The notes under the pieces are model-generated. The model ran no database searches. It worked only from the letters and a program-made list of their open reading frames with translations, and had not been told where the DNA came from. From Paracoccaceae bacterium (GTDB lineage Bacteria > Pseudomonadota > Alphaproteobacteria > Rhodobacterales > Rhodobacteraceae): a stretch of 64,000 bases of DNA. Below, piece after piece: positions 20,196 through 29,343 of this stretch (its first letter is position 1; every line of letters starts with the position of its first letter). The translations under genes and the position numbers were made by a program. Location: assembly GCA_012103375.1 (NCBI GenBank), contig WLWX01000001.1, forward strand, positions 3,204,492 to 3,268,491. The letters run 5' to 3'.

Positions 20196-21032
20196 ATGGT
20201 GGAAATTCGCGGTATCGAGTTTCAGGGAAATCTCGACAACGACATGGGACTGGAGTTCACCAACCTCAGCCACCGCTTCGGGTACCAATGCCCGAACTGG
20301 CCGTATTTCAAAGACGTCGCGATTGAACGAAAGCACTATATGGCCAAGTCCGGCGTGCTGTCTCAGACCATAACCACGACAATGCACGTGACCACCCATA
20401 TCGATGCACCCGCCCATGTCGTGCAGGGGACACCTTTCATCGACGAGGTGCCTCTGCCGCATTTCTTCGGCTCGGGCCTTGTCGTGTCGATCCCGAAAAA
20501 GAAGTGGGAGCAGATTACCGGCGAGGATCTGGAAAAAGCCTGCGGTCACGCGATCCGCAAGGGCGATGTGCTGATCATCAACACCGGTTGGCACAAGCAA
20601 TATGAAGACGGGGATTACTTCGCCTATTGCCCCGGCCTTGTGCCGTCTGCGGCCGAATGGATCATCGAAAAGGGCATCAAGGTTGTCGGCCACGACACCC
20701 AGGCCAATGATCACCCGCTGGCCACGGCCATTGGCCCGCAGCGAAATGGCCCGATCCTGCCGCACCTTGAAGCGGAATACCTCGAATGGTCCGGCGGCAT
20801 TCCCTGGGATGAAGCCTTCCCGGAGTGGGAGCCGGTGCACAATATGCTGTTCAAGAACGGCATCATGGGGATCGAGAACGTCGGCGGCGATCTGGACGCT
20901 GTCACCGGCAAGCGCGTGACACTCGCCTTTTTTCCGTGGAACTGGGACCGTGGCGACGGTTGCATTGTCCGACTGGTGGCAATCACCGACAAGAAGCAAG
21001 CCTATCGGATCGAGGCCGGAGAGGCATTCTGA
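20196..21032 (+). CDS. Cyclase family protein (metal-dependent, kynurenine formamidase-like)
   Basis: 278 aa from ATG 20196, chosen for the strong GAGGGAGG 8 bp upstream; a longer frame to 20136 lacks one. The metal site is visible as TTMHVTTHIDAPAHV (the H-x-x-x-H-x-D-x-P-x-H pattern of PF04199) near residue 60, with LIINTGWHKQY and GHDTQANDHPLA further on. Family members hydrolyse formamides, cyclic amides or lactones with Mn or Zn. First gene of the operon, overlapping the cupin gene by one base (TGATG). A ring-opening or deformylating step is likely; the substrate is unknown. Confidence 0.87.
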   Translation: MVEIRGIEFQGNLDNDMGLEFTNLSHRFGYQCPNWPYFKDVAIERKHYMAKSGVLSQTITTTMHVTTHIDAPAHVVQGTPFIDEVPLPHFFGSGLVVSIPKKKWEQITGEDLEKACGHAIRKGDVLIINTGWHKQYEDGDYFAYCPGLVPSAAEWIIEKGIKVVGHDTQANDHPLATAIGPQRNGPILPHLEAEYLEWSGGIPWDEAFPEWEPVHNMLFKNGIMGIENVGGDLDAVTGKRVTLAFFPWNWDRGDGCIVRLVAITDKKQAYRIEAGEAF

Positions 21033-21379
21033 TGCTGGTCAAACGGTTTGAGGATGCGGAACCCTACGAAGCCCCGAACCACTGGGATGTGAAGGGCCTG
21101 CGTCTTCAGGGCTTTGAAGACGGTGGCCCGACGAATCAATGGATGGGCCTGTCGCATTATTTGCCCGGCGGCGGCGCGGGGCCGGATTCGTCGCCAATCG
21201 AAAAGCTGTATTTCATTGTCGAAGGCGAATTGACGGTGGTGATTGACGGCACCGAGACCGTGCTGCGGAAATTCGACAGCTGCACCATTCCGGCGGGCGA
21301 GGAACGGTTGATCGAAAACCGCAGCAACCACGCGGCAATCATGCTGGTTGTGATGCCCTATTCGCCAGGGGCAACGTAA
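21032..21379 (+). CDS. Small cupin-domain protein
   Basis: 115 aa, starting at the ATG that overlaps the cyclase stop. It has a single conserved barrel with SHYLPGGGAGPDSSPIEKLYF, YFIVEGELTVVIDG and a second motif around SCTIPAGEERLIENRSNH. The usual His pair of motif 1 is replaced by Asp/Ser-rich sequence, so metal binding is uncertain. Translation is coupled on both sides. It may be a small isomerase or a binding protein in the same pathway. Confidence 0.82.
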   Translation: MLVKRFEDAEPYEAPNHWDVKGLRLQGFEDGGPTNQWMGLSHYLPGGGAGPDSSPIEKLYFIVEGELTVVIDGTETVLRKFDSCTIPAGEERLIENRSNHAAIMLVVMPYSPGAT

Positions 21380-22167
21380 TGCAGAATCCGTTGTCGATGT
21401 TTGACGTTTCCGGCAAGACCGCGCTGATTACCGGCGCGTCGGGCGCATTCGGAATGGTTGCCGCGCGGGTGCTGGCGGGCGCTGGCTGCAATCTGGTGCT
21501 GGCGGCGGGCAATGCCGATGCGCTGGAAGACATCGCCGCCCAGTGCCGGGATTTGGGCGCAAAGGTCCACACGATAAACGCACGCCCGTCGGATGAGGCG
21601 GCTTGTACCCAAATGGCCGATGAGGCCGCCAAGGCGTTCGGGTCGCTCGATATTCTTGTTGTCGCGTCCGGGATGAACAAGGTCGCGCTGATCGAAGATA
21701 TGGCGCCCGAGACCTTCACCGACGTGATGAATGCAAATGTGACGCAGACATGGCTGATCGCGCGGGCCGCGACGAAGGTGATGAAGGCACAGGGGACGGG
21801 CGGCAAGATTGTCCTCGTCTCCTCTGCGCGCGGGTTGTTGGGGCATCCGGCGGGGTACACAGCATATTGCGCTTCGAAAGCGGCGGTTGACGGCATGACC
21901 AAGGCGCTGGGGTGCGAGCTTGGGCCGACCGGGATCACCGTCAATGCAATCGCGCCGACGGTGTTCCGATCACCCCTGACCGCCTGGATGTTTGAGGATA
22001 CCGACAAGGCCAAAGCTGTGCGCGCCGGGTTCCTGGCGCGAGTTCCGAAAGGGCGTCTGGGTGAGCCTGAAGATCTGGCCGGACCGCTGCTGTTCCTCGC
22101 CTCCAAAGCGTCGGATTTCTATACCGGGCACATTCTATATGCCGACGGTGGGTATACCGCGGGATGA
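21379..22167 (+). CDS. Short-chain dehydrogenase/reductase (SDR)
   Basis: 262 aa, starting at the A of the cupin TAA (TAATG). Classical SDR: ALITGASGAFGMVAARVLAG (coenzyme site, residues 14-33), NVTQTW, KIVLVSSARG (catalytic Ser), YTAYCASKAA (Tyr-x-x-x-Lys) and the C-terminal ILYADGGYTAG. The GASGAFGM variant of TGxxxGxG is slightly unusual. It overlaps the next gene by 4 bp. Presumed to oxidise or reduce an alcohol/ketone in the operon pathway with NAD(P). Confidence 0.92.
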   Translation: MQNPLSMFDVSGKTALITGASGAFGMVAARVLAGAGCNLVLAAGNADALEDIAAQCRDLGAKVHTINARPSDEAACTQMADEAAKAFGSLDILVVASGMNKVALIEDMAPETFTDVMNANVTQTWLIARAATKVMKAQGTGGKIVLVSSARGLLGHPAGYTAYCASKAAVDGMTKALGCELGPTGITVNAIAPTVFRSPLTAWMFEDTDKAKAVRAGFLARVPKGRLGEPEDLAGPLLFLASKASDFYTGHILYADGGYTAG

Positions 22168-23090
22168 CCAAAGGGCTGCAAACAGCGGTGATCGGCGCGG
22201 GCTTGATGGGGCATGGCATCGCGCTGACGCTGGCCCGGGCCGGACATAATGTTGCAATCACCGATCCGGTGCCGGATGCGCTTGCCAGTGTCACAGCGCG
22301 GATCACCGACAGCCTGAAACTGCTGGAGGAGCCTGCCGGGAATATTCCGAAAATCCTTAAGAAAATCGCGCTGTGCAATTCGGTTGAAGGGGCAGTCAAG
22401 GACGCGGGCTTCGTGATCGAAGCCGCCCCGGAAAAGCTGGACCTGAAGCGGTCGATTTTTTCCGAGATTGAAGCACATGCGCCGACTGATGCGGTGCTGG
22501 CCTCCAACACCTCGGTCATCCAAATCTCGAAGATCACCGGTCATCTGGAATCTCGCCACCGGGCGCTTGGCACCCACTGGTGGAACCCGCCGCACATGAT
22601 CCCGCTGGTCGAGGTGGTGAAAACCGAATGGACCGCACCGGCAGCCGCGCAGGCGATGTTCGATCTGCTGGCCGAGGCCGGAAAAACGCCGGTCATGGTC
22701 GAAAAGGACGTGCCGGGGTTCATCGGCAACCGGCTGCAACATGCGCTGTGGCGCGAAGCGGTGTCGCTGGTCGAAAACGGCATCTGCGATGCCGAGGCTG
22801 TTGATACGGTCATCAAGGCCAGTTTCGGGCGGCGGCTTGTTGTGCTTGGCCCGCTTGAAAATGCTGATCTGGTCGGAACGGACCTGACGCTGGACATCCA
22901 CGAAAACGTGCTTGCCGACTTGGAACGCCGGCCCGGCCCATCGCCCTATCTGCAACAATTGGTTTCCGAGGGCCGCCTTGGCATGAAAACCGGCGAAGGT
23001 TTTCGCAAATGGGCCGACGGAGATGCCGAGAAAATACGCGACAAAGTCGGTCGCCATCTGCAACAGTTACAGCAGACCTTGGGCGACTGA
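22164..23090 (+). CDS. 3-hydroxyacyl-CoA dehydrogenase family protein
   Basis: 308 aa. The N-terminal Rossmann fold starts AVIGAGLMGHGIALTLARAG. The catalytic His is in THWWNPPHMIPLVEVV (usual form THFFNPP), followed by the GFIGNRLQHALWREAVSL dimerisation part. L-carnitine dehydrogenases and lambda-crystallin-like 3-hydroxyacid dehydrogenases share this length and architecture. With a BKACE gene at the end of the operon, oxidation of a beta-hydroxy acid to a beta-keto acid is the most economical reading; a CoA substrate is also possible. Confidence 0.9.
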   Translation: MTKGLQTAVIGAGLMGHGIALTLARAGHNVAITDPVPDALASVTARITDSLKLLEEPAGNIPKILKKIALCNSVEGAVKDAGFVIEAAPEKLDLKRSIFSEIEAHAPTDAVLASNTSVIQISKITGHLESRHRALGTHWWNPPHMIPLVEVVKTEWTAPAAAQAMFDLLAEAGKTPVMVEKDVPGFIGNRLQHALWREAVSLVENGICDAEAVDTVIKASFGRRLVVLGPLENADLVGTDLTLDIHENVLADLERRPGPSPYLQQLVSEGRLGMKTGEGFRKWADGDAEKIRDKVGRHLQQLQQTLGD

Positions 23091-23130
23091 AAAATCAGAC
23101 CCACAAAAGGGTCATCATTGGGAGGATGAA

Positions 23131-24408
23131 ATGAAAAAACGACTGAACACCGCAACGCGCCGGGGCTTCCTTGCGGCCTCGACAGCCGCCATTGCTGCAC
23201 CAGCAATCCTGCGCGGCACCCGCGCTTACGCGCAGAACAAAGGCCTGAAGATCGGCTTCGTCAGCCCCAAGACCGGCCCGCTGGCCGGGTTTGCCGAGGC
23301 CGACGATTACATCGTCGAAGGGATCAACGCGACCTTCGCGGGCGGTCTGGAAAACAACGGGTCCAGCTGGGGGGTCGAGATCATTTCGCGCGACAGCCAG
23401 TCCAACCCGAACCGTGCCGCCGAAGTGGCCGCCGACCTTATTCTGGGGGATGAGGTTGATATCATCGTCGCCGCCGCAACCCCGGACACCACAAACCCGG
23501 TCGCCGATCAGGCCGAGATCAACGAGGTGCCTTGCATCACCACCGACGCGCCCTGGCAGCCCTATTTCTTCGGGCGCAATGGCAACCCGGCCGAGGGCTT
23601 CCAAAGCACCTATCACTTCTTCTGGGGGCTAGAGGATGTGATCGGCGTGTTCCTCGATATCTGGGGGCAAAGCGGGGTCGCCAAGAAGGTCGGCGGTCTT
23701 TTCCCGAACGACGCGGACGGCAACGCCTGGGGCGATGCAAACCTGGGTCTGCCGACGCCTCTTGCCGCTGCAGGTTACGATCTGGTCGATCCGGGCCGCT
23801 ATCAGCCTTTGTCGGATGACTTCAGTAACCAGATCGCTGCCTTCCGTGACGCGAATTGCGAGATCGTGACCGGCGTGATGATCCCGCCCGATTTCGGCAC
23901 CTTCTGGGCACAGTCCGCGCAGCAGGGTTTTGCGCCCAAGGTCGTGACGGTCGGCAAGGCGCTGCTGTTCCCGACCGTGATTGACAGTTACGGCGACCGC
24001 GCCGACGGGCTGACGTCCGAGGTGTGGTGGTCACCGCACCACCCGTTCAACTCGTCGCTGACCGGAGCATCGGCACGCGAACTGGCAGACGGCTATGTCG
24101 CAGCCACGGGTCGCCCCTGGACGCAGCCGATCGGCTTTAAGCACGCCCTGTTCGAAGTGGCCGCCGATGTCATCAAACGGGCCGAGGATCTTGACGATCC
24201 GGAAGCCATCACAGCGGCCATTGCGGCCACCAACCTCGACACCATCGTGGGCAATGTGAACTGGTCCACCGGGCCGGTGAAGAACGTCAGCAAAACGCCC
24301 TTGGTCGGCGGGCAATGGCAGAAGGAAGGCGATACTTTCGATCTGAAAATTGTCGCCAATTCTGATCAGCCATCGATCCCGACCACCGGCGAATTGAAGC
24401 TGATCTAA
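23131..24408 (+). CDS. ABC transporter substrate-binding protein, branched-chain amino acid (Liv) type
   Basis: 425 aa from ATG 23131, behind GGGAGGATG. A twin-arginine signal (ATRRGFLAASTAAIAAPA) precedes a type I periplasmic-binding fold: KIGFVSPKTGPLAGFAEADD, DSQSNPNRAAEVAADLIL, DIIVAAATPDTTNPVADQAE. Tat export of such proteins is common in Rhodobacterales. It is 40 bp after the dehydrogenase gene, followed by a hairpin that probably lets this gene be expressed above the membrane components. Ligand unknown; these proteins bind amino acids, amides and aromatic or small carboxylates. Confidence 0.93.
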   Translation: MKKRLNTATRRGFLAASTAAIAAPAILRGTRAYAQNKGLKIGFVSPKTGPLAGFAEADDYIVEGINATFAGGLENNGSSWGVEIISRDSQSNPNRAAEVAADLILGDEVDIIVAAATPDTTNPVADQAEINEVPCITTDAPWQPYFFGRNGNPAEGFQSTYHFFWGLEDVIGVFLDIWGQSGVAKKVGGLFPNDADGNAWGDANLGLPTPLAAAGYDLVDPGRYQPLSDDFSNQIAAFRDANCEIVTGVMIPPDFGTFWAQSAQQGFAPKVVTVGKALLFPTVIDSYGDRADGLTSEVWWSPHHPFNSSLTGASARELADGYVAATGRPWTQPIGFKHALFEVAADVIKRAEDLDDPEAITAAIAATNLDTIVGNVNWSTGPVKNVSKTPLVGGQWQKEGDTFDLKIVANSDQPSIPTTGELKLI

Positions 24409-24415
24409 AGGCGCT

Positions 24416-24441
24416 GGCTGCGCCAATTCATTGGCGCAGCC
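24416..24441 (+). terminator. Intra-operon hairpin between binding-protein and ATPase genes
   Basis: A perfect 11-bp stem, GGCTGCGCCAA and TTGGCGCAGCC with a TTCA loop, lies 7 bp after the binding-protein stop. It has no U-tract, so it is more likely an mRNA-stabilising or attenuating hairpin than a full terminator. Confidence 0.72.
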
Positions 24442-24458
24442 GTTTGGCCGGAAACCTC

Positions 24459-25187
24459 ATGGCGATGATCCTGCAACTTGACGGTCTGTCCAAATCCTTC
24501 GGTGCCGTCACGGTGGCCGACGCGCTGGGCTATGATGTGCCAGAAGGGCAGGCCCTGGGTATCATCGGCCCGAACGGGGCGGGAAAAACGACGATGTTCA
24601 ACCTGATCACCGGAACACTGGCCCCGGACGGCGGCGTGATCCGGTTTCAGGGCGAAGACGTGACGCGCCACAGCGCCGCGCGCCGTTGCCGCGCGGGCAT
24701 GGCGCGCAGCTTTCAGGTGCCACAACCCTTTGGCGGCATGACGGTGTTCGAAAACGCGATGATCGCCGCCACACAGGCCGCCGGGCTTGCCGGGCACGAG
24801 GCTGAGCGTCATTGCCTTGAAGTGCTGGACCAGACCGGCCTGCTGGCCCGCGCCAACGCGCTGGCTGGCAGTCTGACGCTGCTGGACCGCAAGCGGCTGG
24901 AATTGACCCGCGCGCTGTGCGCCAAACCCAAGCTGTTGATGCTGGACGAAATCGCAGGCGGTCTGACCGAACGCGAATGCGTCTCGCTGGTGCAGACCAT
25001 CAAGGACATCCATGCAAGCGGCGTGACGATCATCTGGATCGAACATGTGGTGCACGCCCTGCTGGCTGTGGTCGACCGGCTGATCGTCATCGATTTCGGC
25101 CGCAAGATCGCCGAGGGCGACCCGAAAACCATCATGGAAAGCCCCGAAGTGCAGGAGATTTACTTGGGGATCGAAGTCGATGCCTGA
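24459..25187 (+). CDS. ABC transporter ATP-binding protein (LivG type)
   Basis: 242 aa from ATG 24459 (MAMILQLDGLSKSFG). Walker A is IIGPNGAGKTTMFNL; Walker B is LLMLDEIAGGLTE; the H-loop is IWIEHVVHAL. The ABC signature is atypical: SLTLLDRKRLELTRAL stands where LSYGQ or LSGGQ is expected. Such degenerate signatures occur in a subset of Liv-type ATPases paired with a canonical partner, and livF-like here has LSGGQ. The gene overlaps the next by 8 bp. Confidence 0.93.
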   Translation: MAMILQLDGLSKSFGAVTVADALGYDVPEGQALGIIGPNGAGKTTMFNLITGTLAPDGGVIRFQGEDVTRHSAARRCRAGMARSFQVPQPFGGMTVFENAMIAATQAAGLAGHEAERHCLEVLDQTGLLARANALAGSLTLLDRKRLELTRALCAKPKLLMLDEIAGGLTERECVSLVQTIKDIHASGVTIIWIEHVVHALLAVVDRLIVIDFGRKIAEGDPKTIMESPEVQEIYLGIEVDA

Positions 25188-25887
25188 CCCGATCCTCAAA
25201 CTGTCGGGCCTTGACGCCCACTATGGCGACTTTCAAGCCCTATACGGTATCGACATGGTGCTGGCACCGGGCGAAGTTCTGGCCATCATCGGGGCAAACG
25301 GTGCTGGCAAGACGACGCTATTGCGCTCGATCTCGGGCCTGATGGCGAATGCGCCGGAACAGATTGCCTATCGCGGACAGCCAATCGGAAGCCTGCGCGC
25401 GGATCAGATCGCCGCCCTTGGCATTGCGCTGGTGCCCGAGGGGCGGCAGCTGTTCCCCTCGCTGTCGGTCGAAGAAAACCTGTTGATTGGTGGGCGGCTA
25501 GGCCGCAAGGGACGGTGGAGCCTTGAGGCGGTGTTTGATCTGTTCCCGGTTCTGAAGCAACGCCGCGCGGTGCCGTCAACCGAACTTTCCGGCGGGCAAC
25601 AGCAGATGGTCGCCATCGGACGGGCATTGATGTCGAACCCCGATCTGATCCTGTTCGATGAAATCAGCCTTGGACTGGCACCCGTTATCATCAAGTCGAT
25701 CTACGACGCCCTGCCGGGGATCGTGGGCGAGGGCATGTCGGCGATTATTGTCGAACAAGACATCTCGAAGGCGCTGTCCGTCTCGGACCGGGTTTATTGC
25801 CTGCAGGAAGGTCGTGTGTCGCTTGAAAGTGCGTCAGGCGATGCCTCGCGCGAGGCGATCAGCGCTGCCTATTTCGGGATCGACTAG
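25180..25887 (+). CDS. ABC transporter ATP-binding protein (LivF type)
   Basis: 235 aa. Walker A IIGANGAGKTTLLRS, signature STELSGGQQQMVAIGRAL, Walker B LILFDEISLGLAP, all canonical. Second ATPase of the transporter; with the atypical LivG-type partner it should form an asymmetric heterodimer with one consensus catalytic site. It is followed directly by the LivH-type permease. Confidence 0.95.
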   Translation: MPDPILKLSGLDAHYGDFQALYGIDMVLAPGEVLAIIGANGAGKTTLLRSISGLMANAPEQIAYRGQPIGSLRADQIAALGIALVPEGRQLFPSLSVEENLLIGGRLGRKGRWSLEAVFDLFPVLKQRRAVPSTELSGGQQQMVAIGRALMSNPDLILFDEISLGLAPVIIKSIYDALPGIVGEGMSAIIVEQDISKALSVSDRVYCLQEGRVSLESASGDASREAISAAYFGID

Positions 25888-26751
25888 ATGGATTGGGTCA
25901 ACGCCATCGTTCAAGGGGTTTTGCTTGGTGGGCTTTATGCCTTGTTCGCAGCAGGGCTGAGCCTGATTTTCGGCGTGATGCGGCTGGTCAATATCGCGCA
26001 CGGCGACCTGATCGTGCTGGCGGCCTATCTGGGGCTGACAGTTGTCGGGCTGACCGGGATGCACCCGCTTCTGGCGCTGCTGTCTGTGGTGCCGACCATG
26101 GCCGCCATCGGTTATGTCCTGCAACGGGGTATTCTGAACCACACGCTGGGCGACGATCTGTTGCCGCCGCTTCTGGTGACATTCGGGCTGTCGGTGATCC
26201 TGCAGAACGCGTTTTTGGAAGGCTATACCGCCGACCCGCAGAAAATGAATGCAGGCGCTTTGGAGACGGCCAGCGTTCAAGTCGGGGGGTTAAGCCTGGG
26301 CATCCTGCCGCTGCTGACGTTTGGCATTGCGGTGGCCCTGATCGCCGGGTTGCAATGGATATTCTATCGCACTGCGCTGGGCCGCGCGTTCCGCGCCGTG
26401 TCCGACAATCAGGACATCGCGCAACTGATGGGCCTGAACCGGCGGCACATCTTTGGTCTGGCCATGGCACTGGCACTTGCTGTCACTGCCGTTGCGGGCA
26501 TCCTGCTTGGCATTCGGACTAGTTTTGATCCGACGGCTGGCGCGGGGCGGCTGAGCTATGGTTTCGAAGCGGTGATCATCGGTGGCCTCGGCAACCTTTG
26601 GGGCACATTGGCAGGTGGCGTCATTCTTGGCGTTGCCCAAACCATCGGCGCAAAGATTGACCCGGGCTGGCAAATCCTTGCTGGACACATTGCCTTCCTA
26701 ATCGTCCTGGCCATCCGCCCACAGGGCCTATTCCCGAGGGTTTCCGGATGA
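25888..26751 (+). CDS. ABC transporter permease (LivH type)
   Basis: 287 aa, polytopic. The typical opening is VNAIVQGVLLGGLYALFAAG and FGVMRLVNIAHGDLIVLAAY; the C-terminal coupling region is GFEAVIIGGLGNLWGTLAGG. It abuts the LivF-type gene and overlaps the LivM-type gene by 4 bp. Forms the inner-membrane channel with LivM. Confidence 0.95.
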   Translation: MDWVNAIVQGVLLGGLYALFAAGLSLIFGVMRLVNIAHGDLIVLAAYLGLTVVGLTGMHPLLALLSVVPTMAAIGYVLQRGILNHTLGDDLLPPLLVTFGLSVILQNAFLEGYTADPQKMNAGALETASVQVGGLSLGILPLLTFGIAVALIAGLQWIFYRTALGRAFRAVSDNQDIAQLMGLNRRHIFGLAMALALAVTAVAGILLGIRTSFDPTAGAGRLSYGFEAVIIGGLGNLWGTLAGGVILGVAQTIGAKIDPGWQILAGHIAFLIVLAIRPQGLFPRVSG

Positions 26752-27779
26752 GCGCCAGCCCGAACCTTTCAGTCAGCCGTACGTCGCGCGCCGCGAAAGT
26801 TGCCGCCGTCCTTGGCCTGCTCGTTCTGGTCATTCTGGCGCTGGCCCCGTGGTGGGCAGGGCGCGCTAACATGCGCCTGATGGGCGAGATTTTTCTGTAC
26901 CTCGCGCTCGCGTCTTTGTGGAACCTGATGGCTGGGTATGCAGGACTGGTATCTGTCGGGCAGCAAGCCTACGTCGGGTTCGGCGGCTACATGCTGTTTG
27001 CGCTGACCATTTTCGGTGGATTGCCCCCGCTCGTCGCTATTGCTGGTGCGGCGGTTCTGGGGGCTGCAATTTCGATCCCCGTCGCGTTATTGATATTCCG
27101 CCTGAGGGGCGCATACTTCGCCATTGGCACCTGGGTCATGGCCGAGGTTTTTCGGCTGTCCTTTGCCCAGATATCAGCACTGGGCGGCGGTTCGGGTTCG
27201 TCGCTTCCGGTGGACATCGTGAAATCCATCGCCAATTCACGCTCGATGCGGGAATCCGTCAGCTATTGGATGGCGCTTGGCAGTTTTATCGTCGTTATCG
27301 CCGCCGTCTATTTGTTCCTGCGCTCGCGCCGGGGCCTTGCGCTGACCGCAATTCGCGATAACGAGTTGGCGGCAGCCTCGCTTGGCATCGACATCTGGCG
27401 CACGAAATTCGTCGTCTACGTCGTGACCGGCGGGCTGACGGCGATGGTCGGTGCGCTGATCTTCCTGCAAAAGCTTCGTATCTCACCAGACGCGGCGTTT
27501 TCGGTCAACGACTGGACGGCTTTCGTGATCTTTATCGTTGTGATTGGCGGAATTGGCACGCTGGAAGGGCCGATCATCGGTACGTTGGTGTTCTTTGCCC
27601 TACGCGAAACATTGGCCGACCTCGGCACGATCTATTTGATGGTGCTGGGCCTTGTGGCGATTGTCATCATGCTGAAAGCGCCAAAAGGCCTTTGGGGGCT
27701 GCTGCGCGCGCGCTACGATCTGCAACTTTTCCCGCTTGGGTATCGGGTCAGCGGCCACACACCGGACAAGGAGACCTGA
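26748..27779 (+). CDS. ABC transporter permease (LivM type)
   Basis: 343 aa, polytopic. Characteristic segments are SLWNLMAGYAGLVSVGQQAY, FRLRGAYFAIGTWVMAEVFR, TAIRDNELAAASLGIDIW and IGGIGTLEGPIIGTLVFF. Completes the five-component Liv-type importer. The BKACE gene follows two bases after its stop. Confidence 0.95.
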   Translation: MSASPNLSVSRTSRAAKVAAVLGLLVLVILALAPWWAGRANMRLMGEIFLYLALASLWNLMAGYAGLVSVGQQAYVGFGGYMLFALTIFGGLPPLVAIAGAAVLGAAISIPVALLIFRLRGAYFAIGTWVMAEVFRLSFAQISALGGGSGSSLPVDIVKSIANSRSMRESVSYWMALGSFIVVIAAVYLFLRSRRGLALTAIRDNELAAASLGIDIWRTKFVVYVVTGGLTAMVGALIFLQKLRISPDAAFSVNDWTAFVIFIVVIGGIGTLEGPIIGTLVFFALRETLADLGTIYLMVLGLVAIVIMLKAPKGLWGLLRARYDLQLFPLGYRVSGHTPDKET

Positions 27780-27781
27780 GC

Positions 27782-28711
27782 ATGGCACGTCAGAAAACCA
27801 TTATCACCTGCGCCGTCACCGGCGCGATCCATACACCAACGATGTCCGACACCTTGCCAATCACGGCGGATGACATTGCAGCCCAGGCGATTGCCGCCGC
27901 AGAAGCTGGCGCGTCAATATTGCACCTGCACACCCGTGACCCTGCAGACGGCCGCCCATCGGTCGCGCCGGAACATTACGAACCGTTTCTTGGCCGGATC
28001 AAGCAATCCACCGGCGCGGTCATCAACATCACCACCGGCGGCGCACCGACAATGCGGATCACCGAGCGTCTGAAGGCGGCAACCAAATTCAGCCCCGAGA
28101 TGTGCTCGCTCAACATGGGGTCGATGAACTTCGCGTTTCACCCGCTCGCCGATCGCTACGAGACGTTCAAATACGATTGGGAGGAAGACTATATTCGCGG
28201 CTCGGAGGCCAATATTTTTCGCAATACTTTCGCTGACATCCGCGAAGCCGCCGAAACCCTCGCCCCGCACGACATCAAGTTCGAGCATGAAATTTACGAC
28301 GTCGGGCACCTCTACAATCTAAAGTTCTGCATGGACTCCGGCCTGTTCAAGGCGCCGATTTTTTTACAATTCGTGATGGGAATCCTTGGCGGCATCGGGT
28401 CTGACATCGAGAACCTGATCTTCCTGAAACAGACCGCAGATCGCCTTTTCGGCGACGCGTATCGCTGGTCTGTTTTGGGGGCCGGTGGTGCGCAGATGCC
28501 GCTGGCCACGACGGCCAGCCAGATGGGCGGCAATGTCCGGGTCGGGCTTGAGGACAGCCTCTATATCTCACGCGGGACACTGGCAGAAAGCAATGCGCAA
28601 CAAGTCGCCAAGATCCGTCGGATCGTCGAAGATCTGGGATGCGAAGTTGCCACACCGGATGAAGCGCGGGACATGCTTGCGTTGAAGGGAGGGGATCGAG
28701 TCAACTTCTGA
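27782..28711 (+). CDS. BKACE family protein (beta-keto acid cleavage enzyme, DUF849)
   Basis: 309 aa from ATG 27782. The Zn-site motif is ILHLHTRDPADGRPS near residue 47; others are INITTGG, CSLNMGSMNFAF and the late VLGAGGAQMPLAT. BKACE enzymes condense a beta-keto acid with acetyl-CoA to give acetoacetate and a new acyl-CoA; characterised members act on 3-keto-5-aminohexanoate or dehydrocarnitine. The operon contains a dehydrogenase able to make a beta-keto acid, so this is the likely cleavage step. The substrate cannot be read from the sequence. Confidence 0.92.
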   Translation: MARQKTIITCAVTGAIHTPTMSDTLPITADDIAAQAIAAAEAGASILHLHTRDPADGRPSVAPEHYEPFLGRIKQSTGAVINITTGGAPTMRITERLKAATKFSPEMCSLNMGSMNFAFHPLADRYETFKYDWEEDYIRGSEANIFRNTFADIREAAETLAPHDIKFEHEIYDVGHLYNLKFCMDSGLFKAPIFLQFVMGILGGIGSDIENLIFLKQTADRLFGDAYRWSVLGAGGAQMPLATTASQMGGNVRVGLEDSLYISRGTLAESNAQQVAKIRRIVEDLGCEVATPDEARDMLALKGGDRVNF

Positions 28712-28759
28712 CGCCGATTTCAAATAACTGCACAGGGAGAACCAAGATGATGAAACGAC

Positions 28760-29343
28760 TAGAGTCTGTTGACGTTCATTTGAGCCATAGGTCTGTGCCT
28801 GCGAGAGAGATGAATGCGGTGAAGCTGCTGTCTGTTTTGCAGGAGCGCGTTTCTAACCCTCTGTAATCTTTGATCTTCTGAAAGACGTTTTCGACCAGAT
28901 GGCGCCATTTGTACATCTCTTGGTCATATTTGGCAGGGTGTTTGCGGTTCTTGCGGGGTGGGATAACAGGCGTAATGCCGTGCTCAGAGAGAGGTTTTCG
29001 CGACCAATCCGCGTCAAAAGCGCGGTCAGCCAGCATGTGATCTGTACGTAGGCTTTCGATCAATTCAGGCACACCGCGTATGTCTGGAGATCCACTTATC
29101 AAACGCATCCGGCAAATCTCGCCGCTGTGCGCCGGTTCGAACCATCCACAACACGGCTTCGACGAAAAGGTACGGCTCACGCCCGGTTTGGCCAGGATCG
29201 GATGTCCTCCCAAGGCAATGCGGTTCAATCAACCCCCATTGGGCATCGGTTAGACCGAAACGGATCAAGGCTGCTCTCCTGTTGTTTGCAACCTTGAATC
29301 AGAACTCGGATCAATTGGGAATCCTGAACGTCAACAGGCCCTA
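28760..29343 (-). mobile_element. IS5-family element (IS427-like), internally deleted
   Basis: The element (28762-29341, 580 bp) has inverted ends GAGTCTGTTGACGTTCA and GGGCCTGTTGACGTTCA and TA on both sides. Complete relatives are about 830 bp, so roughly 250-300 bp of the middle is gone. Its right TA is also the left TA of IS630 copy 4, so IS630 inserted exactly at the IS5 edge or shares its target. Confidence 0.85.
28776..29268 (-). pseudogene. IS5-family transposase, broken
   Basis: The N-terminal part MIRFGLTDAQWGLIEPHCLG to DAFDKW is in one frame. The C-terminal part, ELIESLRTDHMLADRAFDAD to the E motif YKWRHLVENVFQKIKDYRG, is in another. The segment with the first catalytic Asp is missing. 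It cannot be functional. Confidence 0.85.
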
